20,656 nucleotides of DNA from UBA6544 sp049601975 (GTDB lineage Bacteria; Pseudomonadota; Alphaproteobacteria; UBA8366). The notes beneath the pieces were generated by a model, which was not told the origin of the DNA, made no database searches, and worked only from the letters and a program-made list of their open reading frames with translations. A program made the translations under genes and the position numbers. This document shows, in pieces, positions 1-7,150 of the stretch. The DNA lies in NCBI GenBank assembly GCA_049601975.1, contig JBMYRC010000068.1, positions 1 to 20,656 on the forward strand, read 5' to 3'. Position 1 is the first letter of the stretch. Each line of letters starts with the position of its first letter.

Positions 1-1
1 C

Positions 2-85
2 ATCGCCAAAAGTCCCGCCCTCCGCGAAAGCGCGGCAACGTTGGAGATCGAGCTGAATATTATTCGTCATCGGATGTTTCCATGA
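2..85 (+). CDS. possible 3' end of an upstream gene (partial)
   Basis: Frame 2 is open from the window edge to a TGA at 83-85 and encodes about 27 residues ending ELNIIRHRMFP. Its composition (Leu/Ile/Glu-rich, helical look) is more protein-like than the other two plus frames. It could be the C-terminus of a gene that begins outside the window. No family can be recognised from so short a tail, and chance openness is quite possible. Confidence 0.25.
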   Translation: MAKSPALRESAATLEIELNIIRHRMFP

Positions 86-133
86 TACTGGATCGATCAC
101 GCGTCTCCCAGAGATAAGAAGGACATGCGCAAT

Positions 134-153
134 TCATCGATTGATATCGATGA
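134..153. promoter_or_regulatory. perfect 8-bp inverted repeat upstream of the PcfJ-like gene
   Basis: TCATCGAT (134-141) and ATCGATGA (146-153) are perfect reverse complements separated by the 4 bases TGAT. The repeat lies about 50 bases before the GTG start at 205. It could be a dimeric repressor site or a small RNA hairpin in the leader; it has no U tract, so it does not look like a terminator. The functional reading is inference; the symmetry is directly visible. Confidence 0.35.
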
Positions 154-204
154 TGGACCATTCTAGACCTCTTAGGGAAACGCTCAAGCGTAAGGAGGCG
201 TGAA

Positions 205-1149
205 GTGAAGACCCCCAACGACTCGCCGAATTTCACCTTCTCCTTCGCCGATGGATGCCGGATCGTCCTGCTGACGAATGTCGCGGAGTATTTGCGCGAA
301 TCCGCTCTAATGCGAAATTGCCTCAACGATCTTGATCGTTTCGCCGCCTCGGAGATTTATTCGTTACGTGACGCAACGGACCAGCCCCATGCAAATATCG
401 AAATTCGGGACGGTTTATTGATCCAGATCCGCGGTCCTGAAAACGGACGCGTGGCCGCGCGATACCACCCGCACTTGCATTCATTCTTAGCCAAAAGCGG
501 TATACCGAAATCGGATATAACCGCGCGCCTCGGCTTTATTGAATTCGATGGTAGAGCGTTCCCAAACCTCGAAGAATGCGTTGAGGCATTTGTCAGCTGG
601 GCAGATGTCGAGACCACTCCACAAGATCTTCCCTTTATGCGTCACTCCACAATCCGGGAATTTTTAAACATCTTTGCAAGGCACGGAAGTTCGGCAAAAG
701 AGCCCACACGGAACATCGTGAAATCGTTGTTCACACCGCCACTCAATGCTTGGCGTGTAAGGGCCGAGACGGCAGTTTACCTGCCCGGTAACATTCAGAT
801 ACAGCGACCACAATTAGCGTTGGCCCTTTATCATCTTACTCGATATGGCGCGGTTCCAAGAGCCACACACGATAACGTTTTCCGCAACGCCATTTTGGAG
901 ATTACAGCGCGCGCCATTCGGGAACCTCGGGTGGTTTACGACCTCTCAGCCGAGAATAAAATTCTAACGCTGGAGATTCTCGCCGATCTGTTGGCGGCAA
1001 CAGCGACCACGGAAGCCTACAATCAGGCGCGCGATATCACTCGGACTATAAAGTTGCAGGCCGTACTATCAGCGCAAGAGAATTTAACGAACGACGAAGC
1101 TTATTCTGTCCTCGCGGATCGGCTGACGCACGACCCGTTGACACTTTAG
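205..1149 (+). CDS. PcfJ-like domain protein of unknown function
   Basis: This is a 314-residue protein. Its N-terminal third resembles the PcfJ-like domain: a segment around residues 35-80 with LMRNCLNDLDRF, then IYSLRD, then a beta-rich IEIRDGLLIQIRGPENGR stretch recalls the family pattern of a Cys-containing helix, 'SLRD' and 'QIRGxxN'. PcfJ is known from conjugative plasmids, but chromosomal homologues are common and their biochemical role is unknown. The C-terminal half is mainly helical with no motif I recognise. The GTG start is chosen because AAGGAGG (192-198) lies six bases before it; no ATG candidate is as good. The gene ends four bases from the convergent receiver gene. No signal peptide or membrane segment is visible. 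The family assignment is moderate; a function cannot be given. Confidence 0.7.
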   Translation: MKTPNDSPNFTFSFADGCRIVLLTNVAEYLRESALMRNCLNDLDRFAASEIYSLRDATDQPHANIEIRDGLLIQIRGPENGRVAARYHPHLHSFLAKSGIPKSDITARLGFIEFDGRAFPNLEECVEAFVSWADVETTPQDLPFMRHSTIREFLNIFARHGSSAKEPTRNIVKSLFTPPLNAWRVRAETAVYLPGNIQIQRPQLALALYHLTRYGAVPRATHDNVFRNAILEITARAIREPRVVYDLSAENKILTLEILADLLAATATTEAYNQARDITRTIKLQAVLSAQENLTNDEAYSVLADRLTHDPLTL

Positions 1150-1152
1150 GAG

Positions 1153-1578
1153 TCAGGCGTCCGCCTTGCTGTCGATGATTTGCTTGGCCAATGCCGAGAC
1201 TTTCTTCGAAAAATCACCATATGTGAATGGTTTGGCGACATAAAGCGTCACGCCGCTTGCCACCGCGGCCGCGACAGCCTCACTGGTGACTTTGACCGTG
1301 AGCATCATGAACAAGGTTTCAGAACCGAATTGCCGCATCTTCTGCAACAACTCGAGCCCATCCATCCTCGGCATTAGCCAATCGCTGATCACAAGATCAT
1401 AATCGAGCTCGCTCCGGCTCAACCGCTGCCAAGCCATCTCGCCGTTCTCTGCCAGGTGCACACGCACAATCCCGAGATCGCGCAATATCTCTTGGATGAG
1501 GTCACGAATCTGCTCTTCGTCGTCAACGACGAGCACACGGAGTTTTTCGAATTCTTCGAGGAGTTGTGGATCGGACAT
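1153..1578 (-). CDS. single-domain response regulator (CheY-like receiver)
   Basis: This 141-residue protein is almost entirely a receiver domain. The acidic pair D19/D20 (VLVVDDEE), the phospho-acceptor D66 (VISDWLMPRMDG), T94 (MMLTV) and K116 (VAKPF) are all in their expected places. There is no DNA-binding or enzymatic output domain, so it should act by protein-protein contact, as CheY or phosphorelay proteins do, in the cytoplasm. No histidine kinase is visible in the window. It lies 49 bases downstream of the EamA permease on the same strand and may share its transcript. The ATG at 1578 fits the family, which often has a short N-terminal extension before the first beta strand. The target pathway is unknown. 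Confidence 0.93.
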   Translation of the reverse strand: MSDPQLLEEFEKLRVLVVDDEEQIRDLIQEILRDLGIVRVHLAENGEMAWQRLSRSELDYDLVISDWLMPRMDGLELLQKMRQFGSETLFMMLTVKVTSEAVAAAVASGVTLYVAKPFTYGDFSKKVSALAKQIIDSKADA

Positions 1579-1627
1579 GTTTCAAAATACTTATTGGAAA
1601 GGACGAGTGTCAACGTCCCGACGGCGA

Positions 1628-2527
1628 TTAACTATTCGTCCGGCGCATCTCTTGCCGAATGTTGTAATAGTTGCCGCCGAAGATCAGCAACGCACCCACA
1701 AATACGGTCCATTCAAGCGCTTCTTGGTAAAGATAGAAACCAACAACCGCAATCAACGGAAGCCGCATGAATTGGATGGGGATGACGACCGTCGCATCCG
1801 CATGACGAAACGCGTGAGCCTCACAATAATGTGCCGATAATCCCGTTAATCCGACAATCAGCAGGTAAAACCACTCGATTCCCTGAGGCGTAACCCAGAC
1901 AAACAACGCTGGAATCAACCCCATAGGCAATTGCACGAGGCACATGAAGAACAGCACTGCGAGTGGCGCATCGGTAGTCACGAGCTTTTTCGTAAAGGTA
2001 ATCGCCGAACCGAAGAAGAACGCCGCCGCAAGAACCACAAGCGCACCGCTATGCAGGATGTCCGGCCCCGGCGGCGCAATAAGCAGAATTCCGGCAAACC
2101 CGAAGCTGATCGCGATCAGCCGGCCCAAAGTCATTCGTTCGCCCAAGAATAGAACCGCCAGGATAGCAACCCAGATCGGAATCGTGAACTCGATCGCGAA
2201 GACTTTCGCGAGTGGCAACAGCGACAGACCATATATCCATGTCGACTGTCCGCCAAAATGAACGATGTTGCGGCCAACTTGCAGCTTCAGCTGTTGGGTT
2301 CGAATGAGATGCCATCCGAACTTCCAGGCCACGATCAGGACAATCGTGAGGCCGATAATGCTCCGCATCGCGAGCATCTCGAACGTATTTATGCCCGCCG
2401 CATGCAATTCACGAATTGCAATCGCCATGAAGACGAAGGATAAAAGTGTCCCCATCATCCAGAGCGCTGCTTTCCATATCGAGGGATTGGTAACCGGAGC
2501 GATGGCCATACAGGCTTTTAGCCTCAC
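1628..2527 (-). CDS. EamA/DMT-family transporter permease
   Basis: This 299-residue protein has about ten hydrophobic segments arranged as two EamA repeats, the typical size and topology of inner-membrane drug/metabolite transporters. Characteristic segments are the end of the first repeat (VLFLGERMTLGRLIAISFGFAGI, about residues 125-147) and the matching YLYQEALEWTVFVGALLIFGGN region near the C-terminus. Members export or import small metabolites; the substrate cannot be told from sequence. An alternative start at the internal Met7 (2509) would give MAIAPVT... and fits the family length equally well. It is divergent from the hydroxyacid dehydrogenase at 2650, leaving 122 bases for control signals, and runs towards the receiver gene. 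Confidence 0.9.
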   Translation of the reverse strand: MRLKACMAIAPVTNPSIWKAALWMMGTLLSFVFMAIAIRELHAAGINTFEMLAMRSIIGLTIVLIVAWKFGWHLIRTQQLKLQVGRNIVHFGGQSTWIYGLSLLPLAKVFAIEFTIPIWVAILAVLFLGERMTLGRLIAISFGFAGILLIAPPGPDILHSGALVVLAAAFFFGSAITFTKKLVTTDAPLAVLFFMCLVQLPMGLIPALFVWVTPQGIEWFYLLIVGLTGLSAHYCEAHAFRHADATVVIPIQFMRLPLIAVVGFYLYQEALEWTVFVGALLIFGGNYYNIRQEMRRTNS

Positions 2528-2649
2528 CGGTGCGGGCTGTCACGTCGCGCCTGCACTCAATGCGGGCGAATTCATCATGGCCGCTTGGAACCTTGAGCAA
2601 ATAGACTAGCCTCGCTGTTACCTAAATCAGACGATGGAGGTCTTCGGTT

Positions 2650-3585
2650 TTGTCAGCCCTGCTCTATTACTCCGAACAAGATCCCGCCGAATTGTGGTCG
2701 GAGGAATTGCGGAAGGCCCTGCCCAAAAATATCGCCGTCCGTCTATACCCCGAATTGGGCAATGCCGAGGATATTGAATTCGCGCTCTGTTGGCAGCCGA
2801 AGCCCGGTATGCTGGCTGGCTTACCGAACTTGAAACTTATTTTCTCCATGGCCGCGGGATTCGACCATGTCCTTCAGGACCCGCAACGACCACCCAATGT
2901 TCCCATCGTCAGGGTTATCGACAACACGCTATCGACCATGATGTCAGAATTCGCCGCATACGCGGTCCTCGGATTCCATCGATACATGCCTGATTTTGAC
3001 ACCGACCAACGGAAAAAGGTTTGGGGGCGAAGGTGGCCACGGTACACACCAGAGACCTATATCGGCGTGCTTGGTATCGGCGCCATCGGTGCTGATGTTG
3101 CCCAGAAACTGTTAGCGCTCGGCTTTCAGGTGCACGGCTGGAGCCGAACCGAGAAATCCTTGGATGGCGTCACCTGCCATACGGGCGAGAGCGGCCTGTT
3201 CAAGATGTTGCCGCAATGCCACCAGATCGTCAGTGTGCTGCCCCTGACGGCGGAGACCAAAGGTATTATCAACAAGCGGACATTGGCGGCTCTACCGCAA
3301 GGAGCCTACATCACAAATATTGGACGAGGTGGCCATGTCGTAGATGAAGACTTGCTTATGGCCCTTAAATCCGGACACATCGCGGGCGCGTTTCTCGATG
3401 TTTTCAATGAAGAGCCCTTACCCACAGACCACCCTTATTGGGACCACCCCAACGTCATCATGACGCCCCATATCGCCGGCGAAATAGTGCCCCGGTCCTG
3501 CGCTCATTCAATTGCCGCCAATATCGAGCGATATCGCAGGGGCGAGCAAGTGCACGGCATCGCCGATCTTGACCGAGGATACTGA
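2650..3585 (+). CDS. ghrA: D-2-hydroxyacid dehydrogenase, GhrA-type (glyoxylate/hydroxypyruvate reductase)
   Basis: This 311-residue NAD(P)-dependent dehydrogenase is of the GhrA subgroup. The Rossmann motif GIGAIG is at residues 142-147, and the catalytic Arg, Glu and His appear as R226 (NIGRGGH), E255 (DVFNEEPL) and H274 (TPHIAG). The family reduces glyoxylate, hydroxypyruvate or related 2-oxo acids to 2-hydroxy acids in the cytoplasm. The start is TTG at 2650, supported by GGAGG at 2636-2640; the nearby ATG at 2634 is in another frame. It lies three bases before the D-glutamate cyclase-like gene, so the two are almost certainly co-transcribed, which suggests a linked pathway for small 2-oxo or D-acids. 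Exact substrate is uncertain. Confidence 0.9.
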   Translation: MSALLYYSEQDPAELWSEELRKALPKNIAVRLYPELGNAEDIEFALCWQPKPGMLAGLPNLKLIFSMAAGFDHVLQDPQRPPNVPIVRVIDNTLSTMMSEFAAYAVLGFHRYMPDFDTDQRKKVWGRRWPRYTPETYIGVLGIGAIGADVAQKLLALGFQVHGWSRTEKSLDGVTCHTGESGLFKMLPQCHQIVSVLPLTAETKGIINKRTLAALPQGAYITNIGRGGHVVDEDLLMALKSGHIAGAFLDVFNEEPLPTDHPYWDHPNVIMTPHIAGEIVPRSCAHSIAANIERYRRGEQVHGIADLDRGY

Positions 3586-3588
3586 CCT

Positions 3589-4575
3589 ATGACCGAGCAT
3601 AGTGCGCTATTTGATTTGATCGACCGCATCGTTTGCCTAGATGTTGGCAGCAGAGGTGTCTCTGGCCTGTTCGAACCAGCCCGCGCCTTGGTAGACGGTC
3701 CACTTGCCTATACGGCGGCGAAGCATCTAAACAGTTTGGAGGCGGGCGATAGCGTTTTCATCGTCACGGGATCACTGACACGAGCAGGTGTATCGCCCGA
3801 TATTGCAGAGAATGACGGTCCCATCGGCTCCGCCGTCCTCGCACGCGCGCTCAGTAAAGGTTTTAACGCCATTCCCGTTATTATCGTCGACGCTTCCATT
3901 CGTGAGCGTGTCGCTCGTATGGTGGAGTTCGCGGGCCTGAATGTCGTCTCGCACGAACAAGCCCGTACCGCCACCTCGTTGCCCCGCTTTACCGGCGTCG
4001 CGGTCATAGAGAACGGCGCCATTGAAGACGATACTGCTCGCGCCGCCGCAAAAGCGCTTTTGGGCACATATTCACCGAAAGCAGTCATCGCTTGCGAGCG
4101 TGCCGGGCTTTCCGCCGACGGCACCTATCGCAACGCACTCGGCCAGGACTACAGCGCCGGGCGCGAAAAACTTGATTACATCGTCGAATACGCACAAGAA
4201 CAAGACATTCCGACAATTGGGATTGGTGACGGCGGTAATGAAATCGGCATGGGTGCGGTCAAAGCCGCCGTCGCGAAACATATCCCCCATGGGGAAGTGC
4301 TCTGCGCGGAAATGGCGACGGATGTGCTCTTGCCGGCCGGTGTCTCCAATTGGGGTTGCTATGCCATTGCCGCAGCGCTTGCGATCCTGCGGAACAACCC
4401 TGCACTTGCACACACGCCCGAAGCCGAGCGCAGGCTACTCGATTTCGCCCCCTCTGCCGGGCTTGTGGATGGCATGTCTGGTATGCTGGATGCGACTGCC
4501 GACGGCATGCATCCCGACGTTCACGCGAGTATTGTCGAGCTTCTTGCCCAAACAGTGCGGAAGGCGGTCACATAA
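3589..4575 (+). CDS. D-glutamate cyclase-like protein (DUF4392 / DGLUCY C-terminal family)
   Basis: This 328-residue protein matches the family related to the C-terminal domain of mammalian D-glutamate cyclase (DGLUCY), which interconverts D-glutamate and 5-oxo-D-proline. Visible hallmarks are an END-GPIG-SAVLARAL block (residues 74-88), an ACERAG segment with a conserved acid (about 168-173), and the glycine-rich GIGDGGNEIGMG motif (211-222), followed by ATDVLLPAGVSNWG (about 244-257). There is no signal peptide, so it is probably cytoplasmic. It starts three bases after the dehydrogenase stop and is followed after 88 bases by the selenocysteine redoxin, all on the plus strand. Bacterial members are poorly characterised; the reaction is inferred from the animal enzyme. 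A gamma-glutamyltransferase at 18658 offers another possible link to glutamate or 5-oxoproline. Confidence 0.85.
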   Translation: MTEHSALFDLIDRIVCLDVGSRGVSGLFEPARALVDGPLAYTAAKHLNSLEAGDSVFIVTGSLTRAGVSPDIAENDGPIGSAVLARALSKGFNAIPVIIVDASIRERVARMVEFAGLNVVSHEQARTATSLPRFTGVAVIENGAIEDDTARAAAKALLGTYSPKAVIACERAGLSADGTYRNALGQDYSAGREKLDYIVEYAQEQDIPTIGIGDGGNEIGMGAVKAAVAKHIPHGEVLCAEMATDVLLPAGVSNWGCYAIAAALAILRNNPALAHTPEAERRLLDFAPSAGLVDGMSGMLDATADGMHPDVHASIVELLAQTVRKAVT

Positions 4576-4577
4576 AG

Positions 4578-4647
4578 TTTTGTTGCAGGGCGCCGGACTT
4601 CGCATTACTTCACAATTCACAACCGTGCCCGCGTGGGCACAACAAAA
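4578..4647 (+). promoter_or_regulatory. structured leader ahead of the selenocysteine redoxin gene
   Basis: A perfect hairpin, GTGCCC (4625-4630) / GGGCAC (4635-4640) with a GCGT loop, sits about 15 bases before the GAGG ribosome binding site at 4655-4658. An outer inverted repeat, TTTTGTTG (4578-4585) and CAACAAAA (4640-4647), brackets it. The hairpin is followed by A-rich rather than U-rich sequence on this strand, so it is not a classical terminator. It could stabilise the 5' end, act as a processing site or be a protein-binding operator. The pairing is directly seen; any role is inference. Confidence 0.4.
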
Positions 4648-4663
4648 AACAAACGAGGCACCA

Positions 4664-5137
4664 ATGGGTAAAAAACTTTACACGGGCGATATCTTTCCAG
4701 ATCTGACGGTGAACGTCGCCGGTGGTGGATCCTTCGACCTGAAAAGCAATCTTGAGGCTAATTACAACATCGTCCTTTTCTATCGAGGGCACTGGTGACC
4801 CTACTGTCGCCAGCAGTTAGCCGGCTATGAAGCAAAAAAAGAAGCCCTCGCAGCCACGGGCGCGAAAGTCGTCCTAGCGGGCAGTGTCGACGGTGCCGAC
4901 AAGATTCCGGAACTCCAAGCCGACCTCAGTTATCCTGTGGCTGTCGACATGACGCGGGAACAAGGCAAATCGTTCGGCGCATGGTGGGATGAAGGGCGAG
5001 AAATCATCCAACCGTCCGAATTCATTCTCCGAAAAGACGGCAGCGTCGTCTCAGCGACCTACAGTTCAGGCCCGATCGGGCGCGTCGAGCCGGGAGATGC
5101 GGTGAAATTGATCACACTCTACACATCGCGCGATTAA
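4664..5137 (+). CDS. redoxin/peroxiredoxin-like selenoprotein with in-frame UGA (Sec45)
   Basis: Read through the TGA at 4796-4798, this gene encodes a 157-residue thioredoxin-fold redoxin of the AhpC/TSA type. The active site reads YRGHW-U45-PYC48-RQQL. Cysteine homologues carry RGHWCPYCRRQL here, so the UGA falls exactly on the peroxidatic/attacking cysteine and a UxxC pair results. Reading frame, family similarity and length continue smoothly after the TGA (SVDGADKIP, FILRKDGSVV) to a TAA at 5137. The ATG at 4664 has GAGG at 4655-4658. A candidate SECIS hairpin follows the UGA at the right distance. Members reduce peroxides or disulfides in the cytoplasm. SelD is encoded 4.3 kb away, which supports selenocysteine use. 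Alternatives are a nonsense pseudogene or sequencing error, but the exact codon position makes these unlikely. An automated call would report only a 44-residue peptide or the fragment from 4937. Confidence 0.9.
4805..4829 (+). promoter_or_regulatory. candidate bacterial SECIS hairpin
   Basis: Just after the UGA the RNA can fold as GCC (4809-4811) with GGC (4823-4825), one A-C mismatch (4812/4822), then GC (4813-4814) with GC (4820-4821), closing a five-base loop AGUUA (4815-4819). Weaker outer pairs (4807-4827 and wobbles 4806-4828, 4805-4829) extend it. The loop begins 16 bases after the UGA and has a G at its second position followed by U, as expected for bacterial SECIS elements bound by SelB. 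It resembles the GCA-GGUCU-UGC top of the E. coli fdhF element. Found by eye; folding energy was not computed. Confidence 0.55.
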
Positions 5138-5245
5138 GCACCACAGGTGTCTTGGCAGGGCGCAGATAAATAACTAAATATCTGAGGCCCCTAATTGGGC
5201 GAGCCCCCTATTGATTTTGATCTACCGCGCGCGCCAGGAGTCCGC

Positions 5246-6127
5246 ATGACCATCGACATCCCAGGACCAACATCCCATTCCTATTTTTCGCAGAGGCTGC
5301 GACTGCATTACGTGGATTGGGGCAACCAGGATGCGCCACCGTTATTGTTGGTCCATGGTGGGCGAGACCATTGCCGTAATTGGGACTGGGTTGCGGAGAC
5401 GCTCCGCGAGGACTGGCATATCATTGCGCCGGATTTGCGCGGCCACGGCGATTCTCAATGGATGATTGGCGGTAGTTACGGCCTCTCCGATTATGTCTAC
5501 GACATCGCGCAACTTCTCCATCAAACCAAGCACCAACCGATCACCATCATCGGACACTCACTCGGAGGTTCGATTAGCCTGCAATACACCGCGATTTATC
5601 CAGAGACGGTCCGAAAGCTCGTCGCCATCGAAGGTCTCGGTTGGCCGCCGGACGACGTAAAAGAGCGCGAGAGTAAAGCACCGGCGGACAGGGTAACCGA
5701 ATGGATCAACTTTACGCGCGGCATTTCCGGCCGCGTTCCCCGTCGCTACCCCACTGTCGAAGAAGCTTTCCAGCGGATGCAAGCGGCCAACCCTCATTTA
5801 ACTCCCGATCAGGCCCGGCATTTGACCGTCCACGGCGTCAACCAAAACGAGGACGGAACCTATAGCTGGAAATACGACAATTATACCCGCATCCGCTCTC
5901 CTTTCGGTTTCCCCGAATCTGAGCGACAAAAACTCTGGGAGCGGATTACCTGTCCGACCTTATTGGTCCGCGGCACGGAAAGCTGGGCCAGTGATCCGAC
6001 CGAAGATGGGCGCGCTAAGTATTTCCAGAACGCCGAAATTGCCAATGTCGAAGGCGCCGGGCACTGGGTGCATCACGACAGGTTGGACGAATTCGTGGGG
6101 CTGGTGAAGGGCTTCCTCGCCGATTAA
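5246..6127 (+). CDS. alpha/beta hydrolase
   Basis: This alpha/beta-hydrolase-fold enzyme has the usual sequence landmarks. With numbering from an upstream TTG at 5195, they are HGGRD (54-58, oxyanion region), the nucleophile elbow GHSLGG with Ser122, and a C-terminal GHWVHHD supplying the catalytic His. I prefer the ATG at 5246, which has AGGAG (5236-5240) five bases upstream. The TTG at 5195 (17 codons longer, GAGG at 5184-5187) is also possible. No signal peptide is visible, so it is probably cytoplasmic. It follows the selenocysteine redoxin in the same direction and overlaps the end of the convergent egtD by four bases. Substrate is unknown; carboxylesterase, haloalkane- or epoxide-hydrolase-type chemistry is conceivable. 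Confidence 0.88.
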   Translation: MTIDIPGPTSHSYFSQRLRLHYVDWGNQDAPPLLLVHGGRDHCRNWDWVAETLREDWHIIAPDLRGHGDSQWMIGGSYGLSDYVYDIAQLLHQTKHQPITIIGHSLGGSISLQYTAIYPETVRKLVAIEGLGWPPDDVKERESKAPADRVTEWINFTRGISGRVPRRYPTVEEAFQRMQAANPHLTPDQARHLTVHGVNQNEDGTYSWKYDNYTRIRSPFGFPESERQKLWERITCPTLLVRGTESWASDPTEDGRAKYFQNAEIANVEGAGHWVHHDRLDEFVGLVKGFLAD

Positions 6128-7095
6128 GTGCTTGGCAATTCCACGTAGTAGATGCTGAACAAATCATGGGCATCCGACCACACGGCTTTAGAGACAAATC
6201 CCGCTTCGCCCGCGAGTGCCTGGAATTCTTCGATTTCATATTTGTGCGAATTTTCGGTGTGGATCGTCTCACCTTCGGCGAACGAGAATTGATGACCACC
6301 AACTTGCATTGTTTGATCCCGTACGCTCACTAAATGCATCTCAATCCGTCCATCGACAGCATTGTAGAGTGCCTCGTGGCGAAACCCATCGACATCGAAA
6401 TTGCCACCAAGTTCCGCATTAATTCGGGTCAGAAGGTTTAAGTTGAACGCCGCCGTAACACCCGCACCGTCGTTATAGGCGGCGTGAAGGATGGTTTCTT
6501 CCTTCTTACGATCTGCACCAATCAACAGCCCCCCACCTGGGCCCACTTGAGCAGCAATCCGCAACAGAAATTCCCTAGCGGCCGACGGCTCGAAATTCCC
6601 GATAGTCGAGCCCGGAAAGAACGCCACCCGGCGTTGGTCCGGTTGGATCGCCGGAACGTCAAACGGCTGCAAGAAATCCGTGCAAATGGCGTGAACCTGG
6701 ATAAACGGATAGTCTCGCGCCAGCGTTTCCGCTGCCATGCGCAGATGTTCCCGTGAAATATCCACTGCGATGTAAGATGCCGGATTGTCCATGGCATCTA
6801 GCAAGACACGAACCTTTTCGATAGAGCCACAGCCGTATTCAAGAACCTGTGCCTTGGGTCCGATCGCGGCCGACATTTCAGCAGCTTTCGCCCGCATCAG
6901 CGCGGTTTCAGTCCTGGTCGGGTAGTATTCTGGCAATACGCAAATCTGGTCAAATATCCGCGAGCCCACCTCATCGTAGAAAAATTTGCATGGCAGAGTC
7001 TTGCTCGTTGTGGACAATCCCGCGACCACATCGCCCAGGAAATCATCTTCCGCAGGTGAAAGATCGCTAAAGGACGCTAGAGCTGATTCAGACAT
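6124..7095 (-). CDS. egtD: L-histidine N-alpha-methyltransferase EgtD (hercynine synthase)
   Basis: This 323-residue enzyme should trimethylate the alpha-amino group of histidine with three S-adenosylmethionine to give hercynine. Family landmarks are YPTRTE (58-63), the SAM-binding LEYGCGS (85-91), the histidine-pocket segment FFPGSTIGNF (159-168), IEMHLVS (251-257) and ENSHKY near residue 281, which contacts the imidazole in the mycobacterial enzyme. The ATG at 7095 gives the usual family length and N-terminus (MSESALASFSDLSPAEDDF). A GTG at 7161, inside the end of senA, would add 22 unlikely residues. Neither start has a clear ribosome binding site. It lies downstream of the SenA gene on the same strand. 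Hercynine is the direct substrate of SenA or EgtB, which fits the order. Confidence 0.95.
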   Translation of the reverse strand: MSESALASFSDLSPAEDDFLGDVVAGLSTTSKTLPCKFFYDEVGSRIFDQICVLPEYYPTRTETALMRAKAAEMSAAIGPKAQVLEYGCGSIEKVRVLLDAMDNPASYIAVDISREHLRMAAETLARDYPFIQVHAICTDFLQPFDVPAIQPDQRRVAFFPGSTIGNFEPSAAREFLLRIAAQVGPGGGLLIGADRKKEETILHAAYNDGAGVTAAFNLNLLTRINAELGGNFDVDGFRHEALYNAVDGRIEMHLVSVRDQTMQVGGHQFSFAEGETIHTENSHKYEIEEFQALAGEAGFVSKAVWSDAHDLFSIYYVELPST

Positions 7096-7150
7096 TTGGG
7101 GGACACGGTTGCGACATGAAAGGCAGCATAACGGGCTGCCCCTTTTGTCG

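Noticed and set aside
4022..4798. 258-codon plus-strand ORF ending at the TGA
   Set aside because: Most of it is an out-of-frame shadow of the D-glutamate cyclase-like gene; only the last 44 codons, from 4664, are real and belong to the redoxin.
4937..5137. Stand-alone 66-residue ORF starting at GTG 4937
   Set aside because: It is the C-terminal part of the redoxin whose frame begins at 4664 and passes through the UGA; there is no ribosome binding site or complete domain of its own.
4664..5137. Pseudogene by nonsense mutation
   Set aside because: The TGA sits exactly on the active-site cysteine column, the rest of the frame is intact, a SECIS-like hairpin follows and selD is nearby. Decay would not be expected to hit this codon alone.
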